64,000 nucleotides of DNA from Acinetobacter sp. (GTDB lineage: Bacteria; Pseudomonadota; Gammaproteobacteria; Pseudomonadales; Moraxellaceae): NCBI GenBank assembly GCA_031277915.1, contig JAITLL010000018.1, positions 62,001-126,000 on the forward strand, given 5' to 3'. Below, piece after piece: positions 50,324 through 59,554 of this stretch. The first letter of the stretch is position 1, and every line of letters begins with the position of its first letter. Under the pieces are notes generated by a model. It saw only the letters and a list, made by a program, of their open reading frames with translations, made no database searches and had not been told where the DNA came from. Position numbers and translations under genes: made by a program.

Positions 50324-51352
50324 ATGGGACATTCAGTTGCACTTAACTTTGCCGATGGTAAAACCTTTTTCATTTCGGTAAATAACGACGAATTGCTGCT
50401 TGATGCAGCAGTTCGCCAAGGAATTAACCTACCGCTAGACTGCCGTGAAGGTGTTTGTGGTACCTGTCAGGGACAATGTGAAACTGGTCTTTATGAACAA
50501 GAATATGTTGATGAAGATGCATTAAGTGAGCGTGATTTGGCTGAGCGCAAAATGTTAGCTTGCCAGACGCGTGTGAAATCAGATGCAGCTTTTTATTTCG
50601 ATCATGATTCTGCTATATGTAACGCTGGTGATACTTTAAAAATTGAAACCAAAGTGACTGCGGTTGAGCTAGTTTCTGAAACGACAGCAATTTTGCATCT
50701 TGATGCGAGCAGTCATGCTGAACAACTTCAGTTTTTACCGGGTCAATATGCTCGTTTGCAAATACCAGATACTGAAGATTGGCGCTCATATTCATTTGCA
50801 AACAGACCAAATGCAACCAATCAATTGCAATTTCTAATTCGTCTTTTACCAGACGGTGTGATGAGTAATTATTTGCGTGATCGTTGCAAAGTTGGACAAA
50901 GCCTACTGATTGAAGCACCTCTGGGTAGTTTCTATTTACGCGAAGTACAGCGACCACTTATTTTTGTGGCAGGTGGAACAGGGTTATCGGCTTTCTTGGG
51001 AATGTTAGATAACTTAGTTGAGCAGCCTAACTCACCTGCAGTTCAGTTGTACTATGGCGTAAATAATGAAACTGATTTGTGTGAACAACAGCGTTTACAT
51101 GCCTACGCAGAACAGCTTCCAAACTTTAGTTATCACCCAATTGTGACTAAAGCAACAGAAGCTTGGCAAGGCAAAGCGGGTTATATTCATGAGCATTTAA
51201 ATAAAGATCAACTGGCTGAGCAGGCTTTTGATATGTATTTATGTGGTCCACCGCCAATGATTGAAGCTGTTAAAAATTGGTTAGATGAACAATCTCTGCA
51301 AAACTATCGTATTTACAGCGAAAAGTTTTTACAAAGCAATACATCACGCTAA
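50324..51352 (+). CDS. antC: Anthranilate 1,2-dioxygenase reductase
   Basis: The electron-transfer protein, about 342 residues, has an N-terminal plant-type ferredoxin domain (CREGVCGTCQGQCETG and a fourth Cys in MLACQT) followed by FAD (RSYSFAN) and NAD (VAGGTGLSAFLGML) domains, passing electrons from NADH to AntAB. I prefer the ATG at 50324, since AAGGGG lies at a proper distance from it and abuts the upstream ATG at 50318. The 3' untranslated region carries a segment complementary to the candidate small RNA at 12.5 kb, then a terminator. Confidence 0.92.
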   Translation: MGHSVALNFADGKTFFISVNNDELLLDAAVRQGINLPLDCREGVCGTCQGQCETGLYEQEYVDEDALSERDLAERKMLACQTRVKSDAAFYFDHDSAICNAGDTLKIETKVTAVELVSETTAILHLDASSHAEQLQFLPGQYARLQIPDTEDWRSYSFANRPNATNQLQFLIRLLPDGVMSNYLRDRCKVGQSLLIEAPLGSFYLREVQRPLIFVAGGTGLSAFLGMLDNLVEQPNSPAVQLYYGVNNETDLCEQQRLHAYAEQLPNFSYHPIVTKATEAWQGKAGYIHEHLNKDQLAEQAFDMYLCGPPPMIEAVKNWLDEQSLQNYRIYSEKFLQSNTSR

Positions 51353-51370
51353 AAGTATAAATAATTAAAA

Positions 51371-51390
51371 AAACCACTAAAACCTGAAAT
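51371..51390 (+). repeat. 20-base motif shared, inverted in sense, with the 12.5 kb small RNA
   Basis: AAACCACTAAAACCTGAAAT occurs here and, with one extra A, at 12503-12523. The antC message reads this strand, whereas the candidate small RNA is transcribed from the other, so the two RNAs would be complementary. Confidence 0.7.
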
Positions 51391-51392
51391 GA

Positions 51393-51427
51393 TTCAATAT
51401 ACTCTGCAAGGGGTATATTGAATTTTT
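51393..51427 (+). terminator. antABC terminator
   Basis: TTCAATATAC (51393-51402) pairs with GTATATTGAA (51413-51422), followed by TTTTT. Confidence 0.88.
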
Positions 51428-51803
51428 GCACTTAAATTAAAAGTTATTATATATCAATATCATAAAATAATTTATTCCGACAAAATAAATTGACCAATTC
51501 ACTCGGATTTGCTATAAATTTTGATAGATCTTAAGGAATAAGATCATGATGAGATTAAGTTATAGCGCCTTTTATATCCCTCTATTCTATTTCTCGAATT
51601 TATTAAATTGATGGACTAGATCCGAACTAAAAATTTGAGAAAATCACATTAATTAGCGGATAAATTGGTCTGCATTTTGCTTATATCTCATTGTAATTTG
51701 CGAGTAACTTAATTTTTTAAGTGCCGTATTTACTTGCTGCACAGTGAAGGTTTAAAGCTTTTGCAACACAGGTAAATACAGGAGTGAGCCAAAAGGGATA
51801 TAT
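51428..51803. other. Intergenic region before andR, no gene seen
   Basis: This 376-base AT-rich stretch must contain the andR promoter. I see no open frame and no clear paired operator; a single weak half-site resembling TGCA-N5-GGTAA lies near 51763. Confidence 0.45.
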
Positions 51804-52862
51804 ATGAACCAAGCCAACTCCCCGGAACTCAGTGGACGTCATTTTCAAAATGAGTCTATCTTTACCAATCATAATTTGGTATTTGATCATCACGATTTAA
51901 GCGAAACCTGCCGCAATGTAGGACAAATTTTTAAACCGCATGATCTTAAAATCTCTCAACAGAAGCGAGATTTCAGTGCAACCATGCACCATGTTAAAAC
52001 AGGCGCATTGTCTATTAGTCGCTTGGAATATGGCGCGGATGTCATTATTGAACCAGATCATCTTGATAACTTTTACCTCATTCAAATTCCAACTCAAGGC
52101 TACGCAGAAATCGAGTTTGGTTCACAAAAGTTTATTTCTTATTCTCAAGTTGCTTCTCTTATTTCTCCACAGCAATCTTTACGTATGCGCTGGCACGCGA
52201 ACTCACCACAGCTCATTCTAAAAGTTTCAAAAGATGATTTTACTTACCATTGCCGTCAACACATTACTGATTCAGAAAATAACTTACTCGTTTTCGACCC
52301 AAAATTAGACTTTGCTACACAAAGTGGTGGCTACTTTTTACAGCTCGTCAGAACATTGATGGATGCTTTGGCATGCGAGCAACACCCTCTCCATCATCCT
52401 TTAGCCTTTAAACAATTTGAGTCAAATCTATTTAATGCACTTATTTATGGTCAACCCAATAGTGCATTACATAGAATTGATCATTATAAAGAAAAAACCG
52501 TCTCTCCTTATTTCGTGAAACGTACAGAAGCCTATATTAAAGAACATTTACATGAACCACTTAATGTCGAAATTTTAGCTGAACATGCGGGCGTGAGTGT
52601 GAGAACACTATTTACTGGCTTTAAAAATTATTTGGGGACTACCCCAATGTCTTATCTTAAAGAATTACGCTTTGAACAAGCTCATTTAGAGCTCATGCAC
52701 AATGAAAATCTATCAGTCACAGACGTTGCATTTAAGTGGGGATTTACACATTTAGGCCGTTTTTCTCAAGAGTACAAACGCCGTTATGGTAAGTTACCCT
52801 CTTCTACACGCCGTTCAGGGCAAGTCGACGGCTCGGGCTTAATTACTTCAATTTTTTCTTAA
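51804..52862 (+). CDS. andR: AraC/XylS-family regulator, AndR-like activator of anthranilate and indole genes
   Basis: The 352-residue protein has an N-terminal ligand-binding domain of the AraC_binding_2 type (residues about 40-210) and a C-terminal double helix-turn-helix: VEILAEHAGVSVRTLFTGFKNYLG and NLSVTDVAFKWGFTHLGRFSQEYKRRYG. It lies between antABC and the iif operon. XylS-type paired half-sites occur before both antA and iifA, which fits a common activator; the effector is expected to be anthranilate or a near relative. A strong terminator follows. Confidence 0.82.
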   Translation: MNQANSPELSGRHFQNESIFTNHNLVFDHHDLSETCRNVGQIFKPHDLKISQQKRDFSATMHHVKTGALSISRLEYGADVIIEPDHLDNFYLIQIPTQGYAEIEFGSQKFISYSQVASLISPQQSLRMRWHANSPQLILKVSKDDFTYHCRQHITDSENNLLVFDPKLDFATQSGGYFLQLVRTLMDALACEQHPLHHPLAFKQFESNLFNALIYGQPNSALHRIDHYKEKTVSPYFVKRTEAYIKEHLHEPLNVEILAEHAGVSVRTLFTGFKNYLGTTPMSYLKELRFEQAHLELMHNENLSVTDVAFKWGFTHLGRFSQEYKRRYGKLPSSTRRSGQVDGSGLITSIFS

Positions 52863-52875
52863 ACTTAAAATAGAT

Positions 52876-52914
52876 AAAAGCCTTTTATATTTATAGATAT
52901 AAAAGGCTTTTTTT
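52876..52914. terminator. Bidirectional terminator between andR and the channel gene
   Basis: Arms AAAAGCCTTTTATAT and ATATAAAAGGCTTTT form a long stem with a short loop, flanked by T-runs. Confidence 0.88.
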
Positions 52915-52919
52915 ATGAC

Positions 52920-53867
52920 TTAGAAATGGTGAACATAGCGAACTTGCAATCGTGTTCCCTCTGGACGATTTTCAGCATCTTGCTCAAAATAAGCATTTGC
53001 GACCAAATGATCATTTTTAGAAAAGCTATACATTGCACCTGGGCCAATTGCCCAGACTTGTTCACGTCGGCCTTTGACTTTTTCACCATCCACTTCAGTA
53101 TCTGTCACTTGTTTTAGCCAATAGCCATTTAGTCCTAAACGGAACTGTTCAGTAATGGCATAGTCTGTTGCGAAGTTTGCATGAATTGCTTGCCCAGCTT
53201 GCATATCATTTGCTCCAGCAAATGCATAACTTGGGTCATCATTTTTAAAGTTATAGAGATAATGGATACGCGTTGAAGCTGTCCACTTTGGATTAAACCA
53301 ATACGTTGCAGCCCAATAAGGATCAAATGAAACAGCATTATTACTTGGGTTAATATCTTTTTGTTGATCGTATTCACCAGTAGGTAAATTCACCTGAAAC
53401 TCAAAACGATGTACAAACTTAGGCCCTTGTGAGCCCATGACTGGATCGAACTGAATAAAAGGTCCGATCATAATGTCCCCAAAGCCACTTTGGGCCTTAA
53501 TAGCAGCATTATTCAAGCCATCATCCATGTCCATTTTGCTGACAAAAGGAATTAAAAAATTCATACCTAGGCTAGCTTTATCTTTTACTCGGACATTCGA
53601 TAAATAACTAATCTGTTCAACCAATACTTGATAATTTAAATCTGTTTTAGGTAAACCTAATTTTTGTCCATTGGCATCGACCAGTTTATTGCTATCGTAA
53701 TTTTGAAAATAGGTTTGAGCATACCAGCCAGGCCCTGCGGGTAATCCACCATCGAGAAAGCTGGTCATACCTAAGTTTACGGTCGGTAAATCATAGGCAT
53801 GTGTAACCAATGGCAAACCCAACAATGTCCCTGTTAAAAATCCATGTTTAATTAAAGTGCTTTTCAT
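52920..53867 (-). CDS. Outer-membrane channel-like protein of the SphA / phenol-pathway MetA family
   Basis: The product of about 315 residues has a signal peptide ending near HAYD, then amphipathic beta strands and a terminal aromatic strand (LQVRYVHHF), the pattern of the MetA-pathway phenol family of outer-membrane proteins found in aromatic-degradation operons. It probably admits a hydrophobic aromatic such as indole. I chose the ATG at 53867, which has AGGAAAT upstream; the ATG at 53894 has none. A T-rich terminator lies between it and iifD, so it depends on read-through or its own promoter. Confidence 0.75.
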   Translation of the reverse strand: MKSTLIKHGFLTGTLLGLPLVTHAYDLPTVNLGMTSFLDGGLPAGPGWYAQTYFQNYDSNKLVDANGQKLGLPKTDLNYQVLVEQISYLSNVRVKDKASLGMNFLIPFVSKMDMDDGLNNAAIKAQSGFGDIMIGPFIQFDPVMGSQGPKFVHRFEFQVNLPTGEYDQQKDINPSNNAVSFDPYWAATYWFNPKWTASTRIHYLYNFKNDDPSYAFAGANDMQAGQAIHANFATDYAITEQFRLGLNGYWLKQVTDTEVDGEKVKGRREQVWAIGPGAMYSFSKNDHLVANAYFEQDAENRPEGTRLQVRYVHHF

Positions 53868-53880
53868 CTTCTTATTTCCT

Positions 53881-53913
53881 ATAAAAAAAATCACGACCAG
53901 ATTGATCGTGATT
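53881..53913 (-). terminator. Terminator between iifD and the channel gene
   Basis: On the minus strand AATCACGA and TCGTGATT form a hairpin followed by eight T, ending iifD. The ribosome site of the next gene follows about 10 bases later, suggesting regulated read-through. Confidence 0.75.
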
Positions 53914-53921
53914 GTGGTGAA

Positions 53922-54452
53922 TTAATGTGCTAATTCTGGATGCTCTGCGGCAATCCGATACTTTCCTGCGTGGAATACCAATGGTTCACCTTGGCGTTGT
54001 TGGTATTGTTCAATTTGACCAATAAAAATCAGGTGATCTCCCCCTTCATACTGATTTACATTGCGGCAAACCAAGGTTGCGAGTGCATCGGACAAAATTG
54101 GAACGCCTGCATTGCATTGTTGATGTGCAACGCCTGCAAATTTATCTTCTGCACCTCGAGCGAAATGCCCAGAAAGCTGATGATGCTCCTGCGCCAACAT
54201 GTGGATGGCAAAATATTCAGCTTCAACAAAATCAGACAAACTTGGCGCTGTTTTTGAAAGGCTCCACAAAATTAATGGCGGGTCTAAAGACAGTGATGAA
54301 AATGAATTGGCTGTCATACCTATTTTCCGACCATCTTTACCACGGGTTGTAATCACTGTAACGCCAGTTGCAAACTGACCAAGTAAATTACGAATTTCTC
54401 TTGGGTTTTCAGCATTAATGCTTTGTAAACCTTGAGTTTCAATTGTGTCCAT
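53922..54452 (-). CDS. iifD: Flavin reductase partner of the indole monooxygenase
   Basis: The 176-residue flavin:NAD(P)H reductase (flavin-reductase-like fold) supplies reduced FAD to IifC. It shows LLGQFATGVTVITT, GMTANSFSSLSLDPPLILWSLSK and HFARGAEDKFAGV. I use the ATG at 54452 (GGGAGA upstream); the open frame extends 48 codons further, but that part overlaps iifC and looks non-coding. It is the fourth gene of the iif operon. Confidence 0.85.
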   Translation of the reverse strand: MDTIETQGLQSINAENPREIRNLLGQFATGVTVITTRGKDGRKIGMTANSFSSLSLDPPLILWSLSKTAPSLSDFVEAEYFAIHMLAQEHHQLSGHFARGAEDKFAGVAHQQCNAGVPILSDALATLVCRNVNQYEGGDHLIFIGQIEQYQQRQGEPLVFHAGKYRIAAEHPELAH

Positions 54453-54480
54453 TTTTAATTCTCCCTTTGATATTTTGACC

Positions 54481-55719
54481 TTAAGCCACTTTTGCTGCGG
54501 TTTTTGAGGCCATGAATGCCTGAGCTTGATCTGCATCAAACCACCACGGGGCAAAAGAGCGCGGGTCATCAAAGTTATTGGCCATAATGGAAGCAATGCT
54601 TTGGTTTTGGCTTGCGGCTGCTAATAGTTCAACAACATGTGGCTGCGGTGGTACTAACAGGCTATTGGTCCAAGCCACGACTTTTTCTGCATAAACCCAA
54701 TAACGTTCAAAGGTTTGAACCATCCATTGTTCGCTAAAACCTTGATTATCATTGGCTAAAATGGCATCGAAATAAATTTTGCTACACTTAGCAGCGTTGT
54801 TTGAGCCTTGACCAGTAATCGGGTCATTGACTACCAAGGCATCTGCCATACCAAAAATTTGCTTGCCAGAAGGTAATGTCAAAATTGGTTTGCGTACGGT
54901 CGGTGGGAACCGTCCTGCCAAATATCCGCCAGCATCGGTCAACTTAACATTTGTGCAGCGTTCATATTCCCAAGGCACAAATTTCTTGAGTAAGTCCAAA
55001 CTACACTGCAAATGCTGTTCTGGTGTTTTGACATCTTGCCAGCTGTCCATTGGCCCATTTGGAATACCTTCAAACACCATAATGTCGCAAGGACCATTCA
55101 CAGTCAGTGCTGGAAATGAAAAGTATTCGCCAACTTCTGGAATAATGTTAAAAGTCACACGTGAATAAGGTGAAATTGGCTTCATGTTTTTGACATAGGT
55201 CAATGCCAAAGCACGCTGTGGTTTATCAAACACACTGCGTACATCATCACGCTCAAATTGTTTAACGACTTCACCTTTACCAGCCGCGAGTAATACAAGC
55301 TCGTAGTCGTTTGCGAGTTGTTCTAACTCTTCTATTCCCACATCCTGAATTACTAATCGACCGCCACGGCGTTCAAATTCTTCCATCCAATATGGCATTT
55401 TGACGCGTTGATCGACCGATTGAGCGTAGCGCTCAAGACGAGCACTCCATTCAAATGCTTTACCACCATTTTCAGGATTGACTAAAGCCAGCCCAATGCC
55501 CTCTACCGCTGGACATTCTTCTTCCCAAAAATTCAGTCCCAAGTCACGTTCAGTTTGTAAAGCGGTATGAAACATACACTGGCTTGACATGACTTTGCCT
55601 TGGCGGATTTCATCGGCAGTTCGGTTGGTGATCATTGTCACGTCATAGCCTGTATCTAATAAGCCTAAACCAAGCTGTAAACCAGACTGTCCTGCTCCAA
55701 CAATTGCAATACGGCGCAT
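54481..55719 (-). CDS. iifC: Styrene/indole monooxygenase oxygenase component
   Basis: The 412-residue FAD-dependent oxygenase of the StyA group epoxidises indole at the 2,3-bond using reduced FAD from IifD. The FAD-binding GAGQSGLQLG is at residues 8-17, with FGMADALVVNDPITGQGSNNAAKC near residue 295. The ATG at 55719 is preceded by GGAGA, whereas the ATG at 55731 overlaps that ribosome site. The family is clear; the indole substrate rests on the operon and on the known Acinetobacter iif pathway. Confidence 0.86.
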   Translation of the reverse strand: MRRIAIVGAGQSGLQLGLGLLDTGYDVTMITNRTADEIRQGKVMSSQCMFHTALQTERDLGLNFWEEECPAVEGIGLALVNPENGGKAFEWSARLERYAQSVDQRVKMPYWMEEFERRGGRLVIQDVGIEELEQLANDYELVLLAAGKGEVVKQFERDDVRSVFDKPQRALALTYVKNMKPISPYSRVTFNIIPEVGEYFSFPALTVNGPCDIMVFEGIPNGPMDSWQDVKTPEQHLQCSLDLLKKFVPWEYERCTNVKLTDAGGYLAGRFPPTVRKPILTLPSGKQIFGMADALVVNDPITGQGSNNAAKCSKIYFDAILANDNQGFSEQWMVQTFERYWVYAEKVVAWTNSLLVPPQPHVVELLAAASQNQSIASIMANNFDDPRSFAPWWFDADQAQAFMASKTAAKVA

Positions 55720-55762
55720 AATATTCTCCATAATTTTCTAAATGTGCTTTTAAAATGCTGTG

Positions 55763-56548
55763 CTATTCGGCTAAACGTGGAATAGCGGGCTGTGATCCTT
55801 CAGGGCCCATCACTGAATATCCGCCATCGACCGCATAATCTGCTCCGGTGACAAAACTCGCAGCGGGTGACAATAAAAACAAAACAACATTGGCAACTTC
55901 TTCGGGATGACCCAATCGATCTAGCAAGTGATAATCGGCTGCCACGCTATCGGCTTTTTCACGGTTATTACCACTGACTTCTGAAATGACACGAGACCAT
56001 GTCCAACCCGGTGAAACGGAGTTGACACGAATACCATCGCCAGCAAAATCCATTGCCATGCTTTGTGTGAGTTGACGTATCGCGGCTTTAGAAACTGGAT
56101 ATAACCAGCGCCCTGTTTGTGCCACTTTGGCCGAAATTGAAGTGAAGTTAACGATTGAACCTTGCTGTTTTTTTAGGTCATTGTATAAAGTACGGCTCAG
56201 CTCAACTGTAGAGACTAAATTAATATCGAGTGCTTGTAACCAGTCCTGACGTGAAGATTTAAAACCGTCATCTAAGTAGGTACATGCCAGATTGACCAAG
56301 TAACTCACTTCACCTAAATGTTGGTGAATATCTGCCACAGCTTGCTGAATAGCCGCATCACTGGTTAAATCGGTTTGAATAAACATCACATCATGGTTAA
56401 AGCTTTCTGCAATTGCCTTGCCTTTGACATCAATATCTAAAATAGCGACATGAGCACCCGCACCCACCAAAGCTTGTACAACAGCTTTACCAATCAGTGT
56501 TGCGCCGCCGCTCACTACAGCGACTTTTCCTTTTAAATCTATATTCAT
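55763..56548 (-). CDS. iifB: Short-chain dehydrogenase, indole dihydrodiol type
   Basis: The 261-residue dehydrogenase oxidises indole-2,3-dihydrodiol to 3-hydroxyindolin-2-one. It shows an altered cofactor loop GGATLIGKAVVQ in place of TGxxxGxG, the catalytic Ser in NFTSIS, and YPVSK for the Tyr-Lys pair. The start is supported by AAGGAG about 8 bases upstream. It lies second in the operon, 12 bases after iifA. Function rests on the published Acinetobacter iif pathway. Confidence 0.83.
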   Translation of the reverse strand: MNIDLKGKVAVVSGGATLIGKAVVQALVGAGAHVAILDIDVKGKAIAESFNHDVMFIQTDLTSDAAIQQAVADIHQHLGEVSYLVNLACTYLDDGFKSSRQDWLQALDINLVSTVELSRTLYNDLKKQQGSIVNFTSISAKVAQTGRWLYPVSKAAIRQLTQSMAMDFAGDGIRVNSVSPGWTWSRVISEVSGNNREKADSVAADYHLLDRLGHPEEVANVVLFLLSPAASFVTGADYAVDGGYSVMGPEGSQPAIPRLAE

Positions 56549-56560
56549 TGCAGATACTCC

Positions 56561-57811
56561 TTAATTGACTGGCTTGCCTTCACTACTTGACCAAGATGGC
56601 ATCAACGTATTTGAAGGAAGGTCTTCATCAAGAAGTTTTCGTGCTGTCTCGACACCTGCAACTGGTAAGCCTGTCGGATCTAATAAACCAATTTGAACGA
56701 GTACCGACGCTTGGTCCCAGTAAATATGCTCATGGCACAACTTTGAACCTCTGAACTGAATTACACCTAACATTGGAATTTCGACATATTTACCAGTCGG
56801 TTTTACACCCGGTAATAGCCAGTCAATTTCAGCATCGTGAGTAAAGCTCATAATGAATTCGTCGACCACTTGCGTTGAGCCAACCGTACGAGAGATCGAG
56901 GTGATCTTCATATCTTTCGGGTTTTGGTGAACAAAGTGATATTGATAAAAACGGGCAAGCTGGCTTTGGCCTACACCACCAGTTAAGGTTGGAATATGAT
57001 TGACATAAGGTTCTGCGACCATTGTTGCCATGGTTGCTGGTACGTCACGCGTATCGAACTCATGACGAATATGTTCTTCCCATAGCGCGACTAGGTCGTA
57101 TTTCGGTCCAATCGTGTTATGTAGAGCTGTTACTGTACGCTCGTGGGCAAAGCGTGCTGAAGGTTTGTGATAATGATTGCTTTTTGGGCGTGCAAAAGCA
57201 TGATCAACACCTTCATAAACATAGGCTTGTACATTTGAATATTGGTTGGCTGCATCAACAATCGCTTGTCTCGCATCTGGTGGTGTAAATTGGTCCAGTT
57301 CTGCAATATGTAAAACCAAACATCCTTTTACGTTGGCTAACTCATCTAACGCTTTTTCAATGCCTACACCGTAATAACCTACAGCACATGCCACTTCCGA
57401 AAGTCGACAGCCTGCAAGATACGCAAGCTTCCCACCTAAACAATAGCCCACCACACCGAGGCCTGTAGAGGTGTCACATTCTGGTCGGGTCTTTAAAAAA
57501 GATAAGCTGTCCTGAATATCTTCAACCCCAAGATTTTCATCATATTGCTGATAAAGCTCGAAAGCCTTTTGAAAATCTTCTGGTGTGTAACCCAGTTCGA
57601 TATTAGGCGCTACACGCCAAAATAAATCAGGAACTAAAACGGTATAGCCTTCTTCTGCAAGAAATTCTGCTTTTTCTCGCATGGCTGCATTCACCCCAAA
57701 GATTTCCTGACACAACACCACTCCAGGCCCTTTTCCTGTTTCTGGTGTTGCTAGATATGCACTGAACTGCTTTCCAGATGCAGTTTTAATTTGAACGGTT
57801 TGACCAGCCAT
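56561..57811 (-). CDS. iifA: Cofactor-independent oxygenase, dienelactone-hydrolase plus NTF2-like fusion
   Basis: The 416-residue protein joins a dienelactone-hydrolase-type alpha/beta domain (nucleophile Cys in GYCLGGKLAYLAG, Asp in ELDQFTPPDA, His in DHAFARP) to a C-terminal SnoaL/NTF2-like domain (from about residue 245). In Acinetobacter the corresponding IifA turns 3-hydroxyindolin-2-one into anthranilate. I use the ATG at 57811, since GGAG lies 7 bases before it; the ATG at 57829 would start just before that site. It is the first gene of the iif operon. Confidence 0.82.
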   Translation of the reverse strand: MAGQTVQIKTASGKQFSAYLATPETGKGPGVVLCQEIFGVNAAMREKAEFLAEEGYTVLVPDLFWRVAPNIELGYTPEDFQKAFELYQQYDENLGVEDIQDSLSFLKTRPECDTSTGLGVVGYCLGGKLAYLAGCRLSEVACAVGYYGVGIEKALDELANVKGCLVLHIAELDQFTPPDARQAIVDAANQYSNVQAYVYEGVDHAFARPKSNHYHKPSARFAHERTVTALHNTIGPKYDLVALWEEHIRHEFDTRDVPATMATMVAEPYVNHIPTLTGGVGQSQLARFYQYHFVHQNPKDMKITSISRTVGSTQVVDEFIMSFTHDAEIDWLLPGVKPTGKYVEIPMLGVIQFRGSKLCHEHIYWDQASVLVQIGLLDPTGLPVAGVETARKLLDEDLPSNTLMPSWSSSEGKPVN

Positions 57812-57868
57812 AGTGTCAACTCCTGACATTGTTATGGCTTTATCTTCTATCCGAATATTTTTTTAGGC

Positions 57869-57903
57869 TGTCCAAAAGCTGCAAGCACTATCCAATCTCT
57901 GCG
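57869..57903 (-). promoter_or_regulatory. Paired XylS/AndR-type operator before iifA
   Basis: On the minus strand CGCA-N6-GGATA (57903-57889) and TGCA-N6-GGACA (57883-57869) form a direct repeat with starts 20 bases apart, matching the TGCA-N6-GGNTA pattern seen before antA. The second lies about 60 bases upstream of the iifA start. Confidence 0.55.
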
Positions 57904-58140
57904 CAATTATTAAAATCAATAAAAATGAATAGAACACTAAAAATAAAAAAACTAATAAATTTCATAACTTTAAAATAAAAATAAAATTAATACATTTTAT
58001 CTAATTTGGAAAAAAAGGATGAAGATTAGGACTTATTGGATAGTGACGATTGGCTAAAAATAGTTCAATTAAAAACGTATGTTTTGTAACGAACGTAGTG
58101 AATTAATAAGGGAATTAAATAATTTTAAGAAGGAATACAT
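57904..58140. other. Divergent intergenic region, no gene seen
   Basis: The stretch is AT-rich and has no open frame. It must carry the promoter of the MFS gene, whose ribosome site AAGGAAT lies near 58130. Two GGNTA-like motifs (near 58038 and 58052) lie 14 bases apart without TGCA partners. Confidence 0.4.
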
Positions 58141-59484
58141 ATGAAAACGATAGATGCAAACACAATTATCAACCGCGAGAAACTTTCTCCATTACAGTGG
58201 ACGGTTTTTATCCTAGGCTTTTTTGTCTTCTTCTGTGATGGTCTAGACACAGGAATTATTGGTTTTATTGCTCCTGCATTATTAGATGATTGGAGAATTA
58301 CCAAGCCGCAACTTGCTCCTGTTTTAAGTGCTGCTTTAGTCGGTATGTCGATTGGTGCAATCATTTCGGGGCCTCTGTCCGATAAATTTGGACGTAAAGG
58401 CGTTATTGTTTTTACAAGCCTTTTATTTTCAATATTTACGATTTTGTGTGGGTTTGCCAATTCAACTCAAGACTTGATGATTTATCGCTTTATTACAGGT
58501 GTTGGTTTAGGCGCAGCCATGCCAAACATCAGTACCATTGTCTCTGAATATATGCCTGTAAAACGTAAAGCATTCCTGACAGGTCTTGCTGGCTGTGGTT
58601 TTATGCTCGGTATTTCTTGCGGTGGTGTGTTGTCAGCTTATCTATTAGAAAGCTATGGCTGGGCTAAGGTGATTATTATTGGCGGAAGCATTCCCCTCAT
58701 TTTAGTGGTTGCTTTATTACTTAAATTACCTGAATCAACTCAATACTTAATTACACGTCATCAACAAGATAAAGCTCAGCGTATTTTAGAAGATATTCAA
58801 GGTCATTCTTTTCAAGAGCCTGTAAAACTTGTTTTAACTCAAGCAGAAAATGCCTCTAATGAAAATCCAGTTAAAATCGTTTTAGGTAAATACCTTTGGG
58901 GTTCAAGCATGCTTTGGCTCTGCTGCTTTACCAGTCTATTGGTGTTTTATCTTTTGACAAGCTGGATGCCAACGATTTTAAAAACAGCAGGTTTTAGTAC
59001 GCAACAGTTTAGTTTAATTGCCGCGATTTTCCCTTTTGGTGGTGTAATTGGTGCAACCATTATGGGATGGTACATGGATAAACTGAATCCAACTACAGTG
59101 ATTAAATATTCATATCTCATCGCTTTCGGACTATTCATTGTTGCAGGTCTAGTGAGCTCAAATATTTTCTTGTTAGGTCTTACTATCTTCTTAATTGGTG
59201 CTTTACTCGCAGGTGCTCAGTCTTCATTACTGCCACTTGCAGCTATGTTCTATCCAGCAGTGTGCCGTGCAGTTGGTGTTTCATGGATGCATGGTATTGG
59301 CCGTATGGGTGCAATTTTAGGTGCTTTCTTTGGCTCACTAATTTTTACTTTTAACCTAAGCTTAAGTAGCATTTTCTTTATTCTTGCACTACCAACCTTC
59401 ATCTCATTTATTGCACTTAGTCTGAAAGTGATTTATGAAAAATCTAAAAGCAAACAAGTGTTAAAGCTCGAAGAAAGTATATAA
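58141..59484 (+). CDS. Aromatic acid:proton symporter, AAHS family
   Basis: The 447-residue major facilitator has 12 helices and the AAHS signature DGLDTGIIGF (Asp33 and Asp36 in helix 1) and GPLSDKFGRKG in the loop between helices 2 and 3. Relatives such as BenK, PcaK and MucK carry benzoate, hydroxybenzoates and muconate. Here, next to iif and ant genes, the substrate is likely anthranilate or another aromatic acid. It diverges from iifA and may share its control. A strong terminator follows. Confidence 0.85.
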   Translation: MKTIDANTIINREKLSPLQWTVFILGFFVFFCDGLDTGIIGFIAPALLDDWRITKPQLAPVLSAALVGMSIGAIISGPLSDKFGRKGVIVFTSLLFSIFTILCGFANSTQDLMIYRFITGVGLGAAMPNISTIVSEYMPVKRKAFLTGLAGCGFMLGISCGGVLSAYLLESYGWAKVIIIGGSIPLILVVALLLKLPESTQYLITRHQQDKAQRILEDIQGHSFQEPVKLVLTQAENASNENPVKIVLGKYLWGSSMLWLCCFTSLLVFYLLTSWMPTILKTAGFSTQQFSLIAAIFPFGGVIGATIMGWYMDKLNPTTVIKYSYLIAFGLFIVAGLVSSNIFLLGLTIFLIGALLAGAQSSLLPLAAMFYPAVCRAVGVSWMHGIGRMGAILGAFFGSLIFTFNLSLSSIFFILALPTFISFIALSLKVIYEKSKSKQVLKLEESI

Positions 59485-59500
59485 ATATTAATTGATAAAT

Positions 59501-59536
59501 AAAAAACTGATTTAGGTAGCACTAAATCAGTTTTTT
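59501..59536. terminator. Bidirectional terminator
   Basis: AAAACTGATTTAG pairs with CTAAATCAGTTTT, with A- and T-runs outside. It separates the MFS gene from the converging AraC gene. Confidence 0.9.
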
Positions 59537-59554
59537 ATTTGAAATCATTAAATA

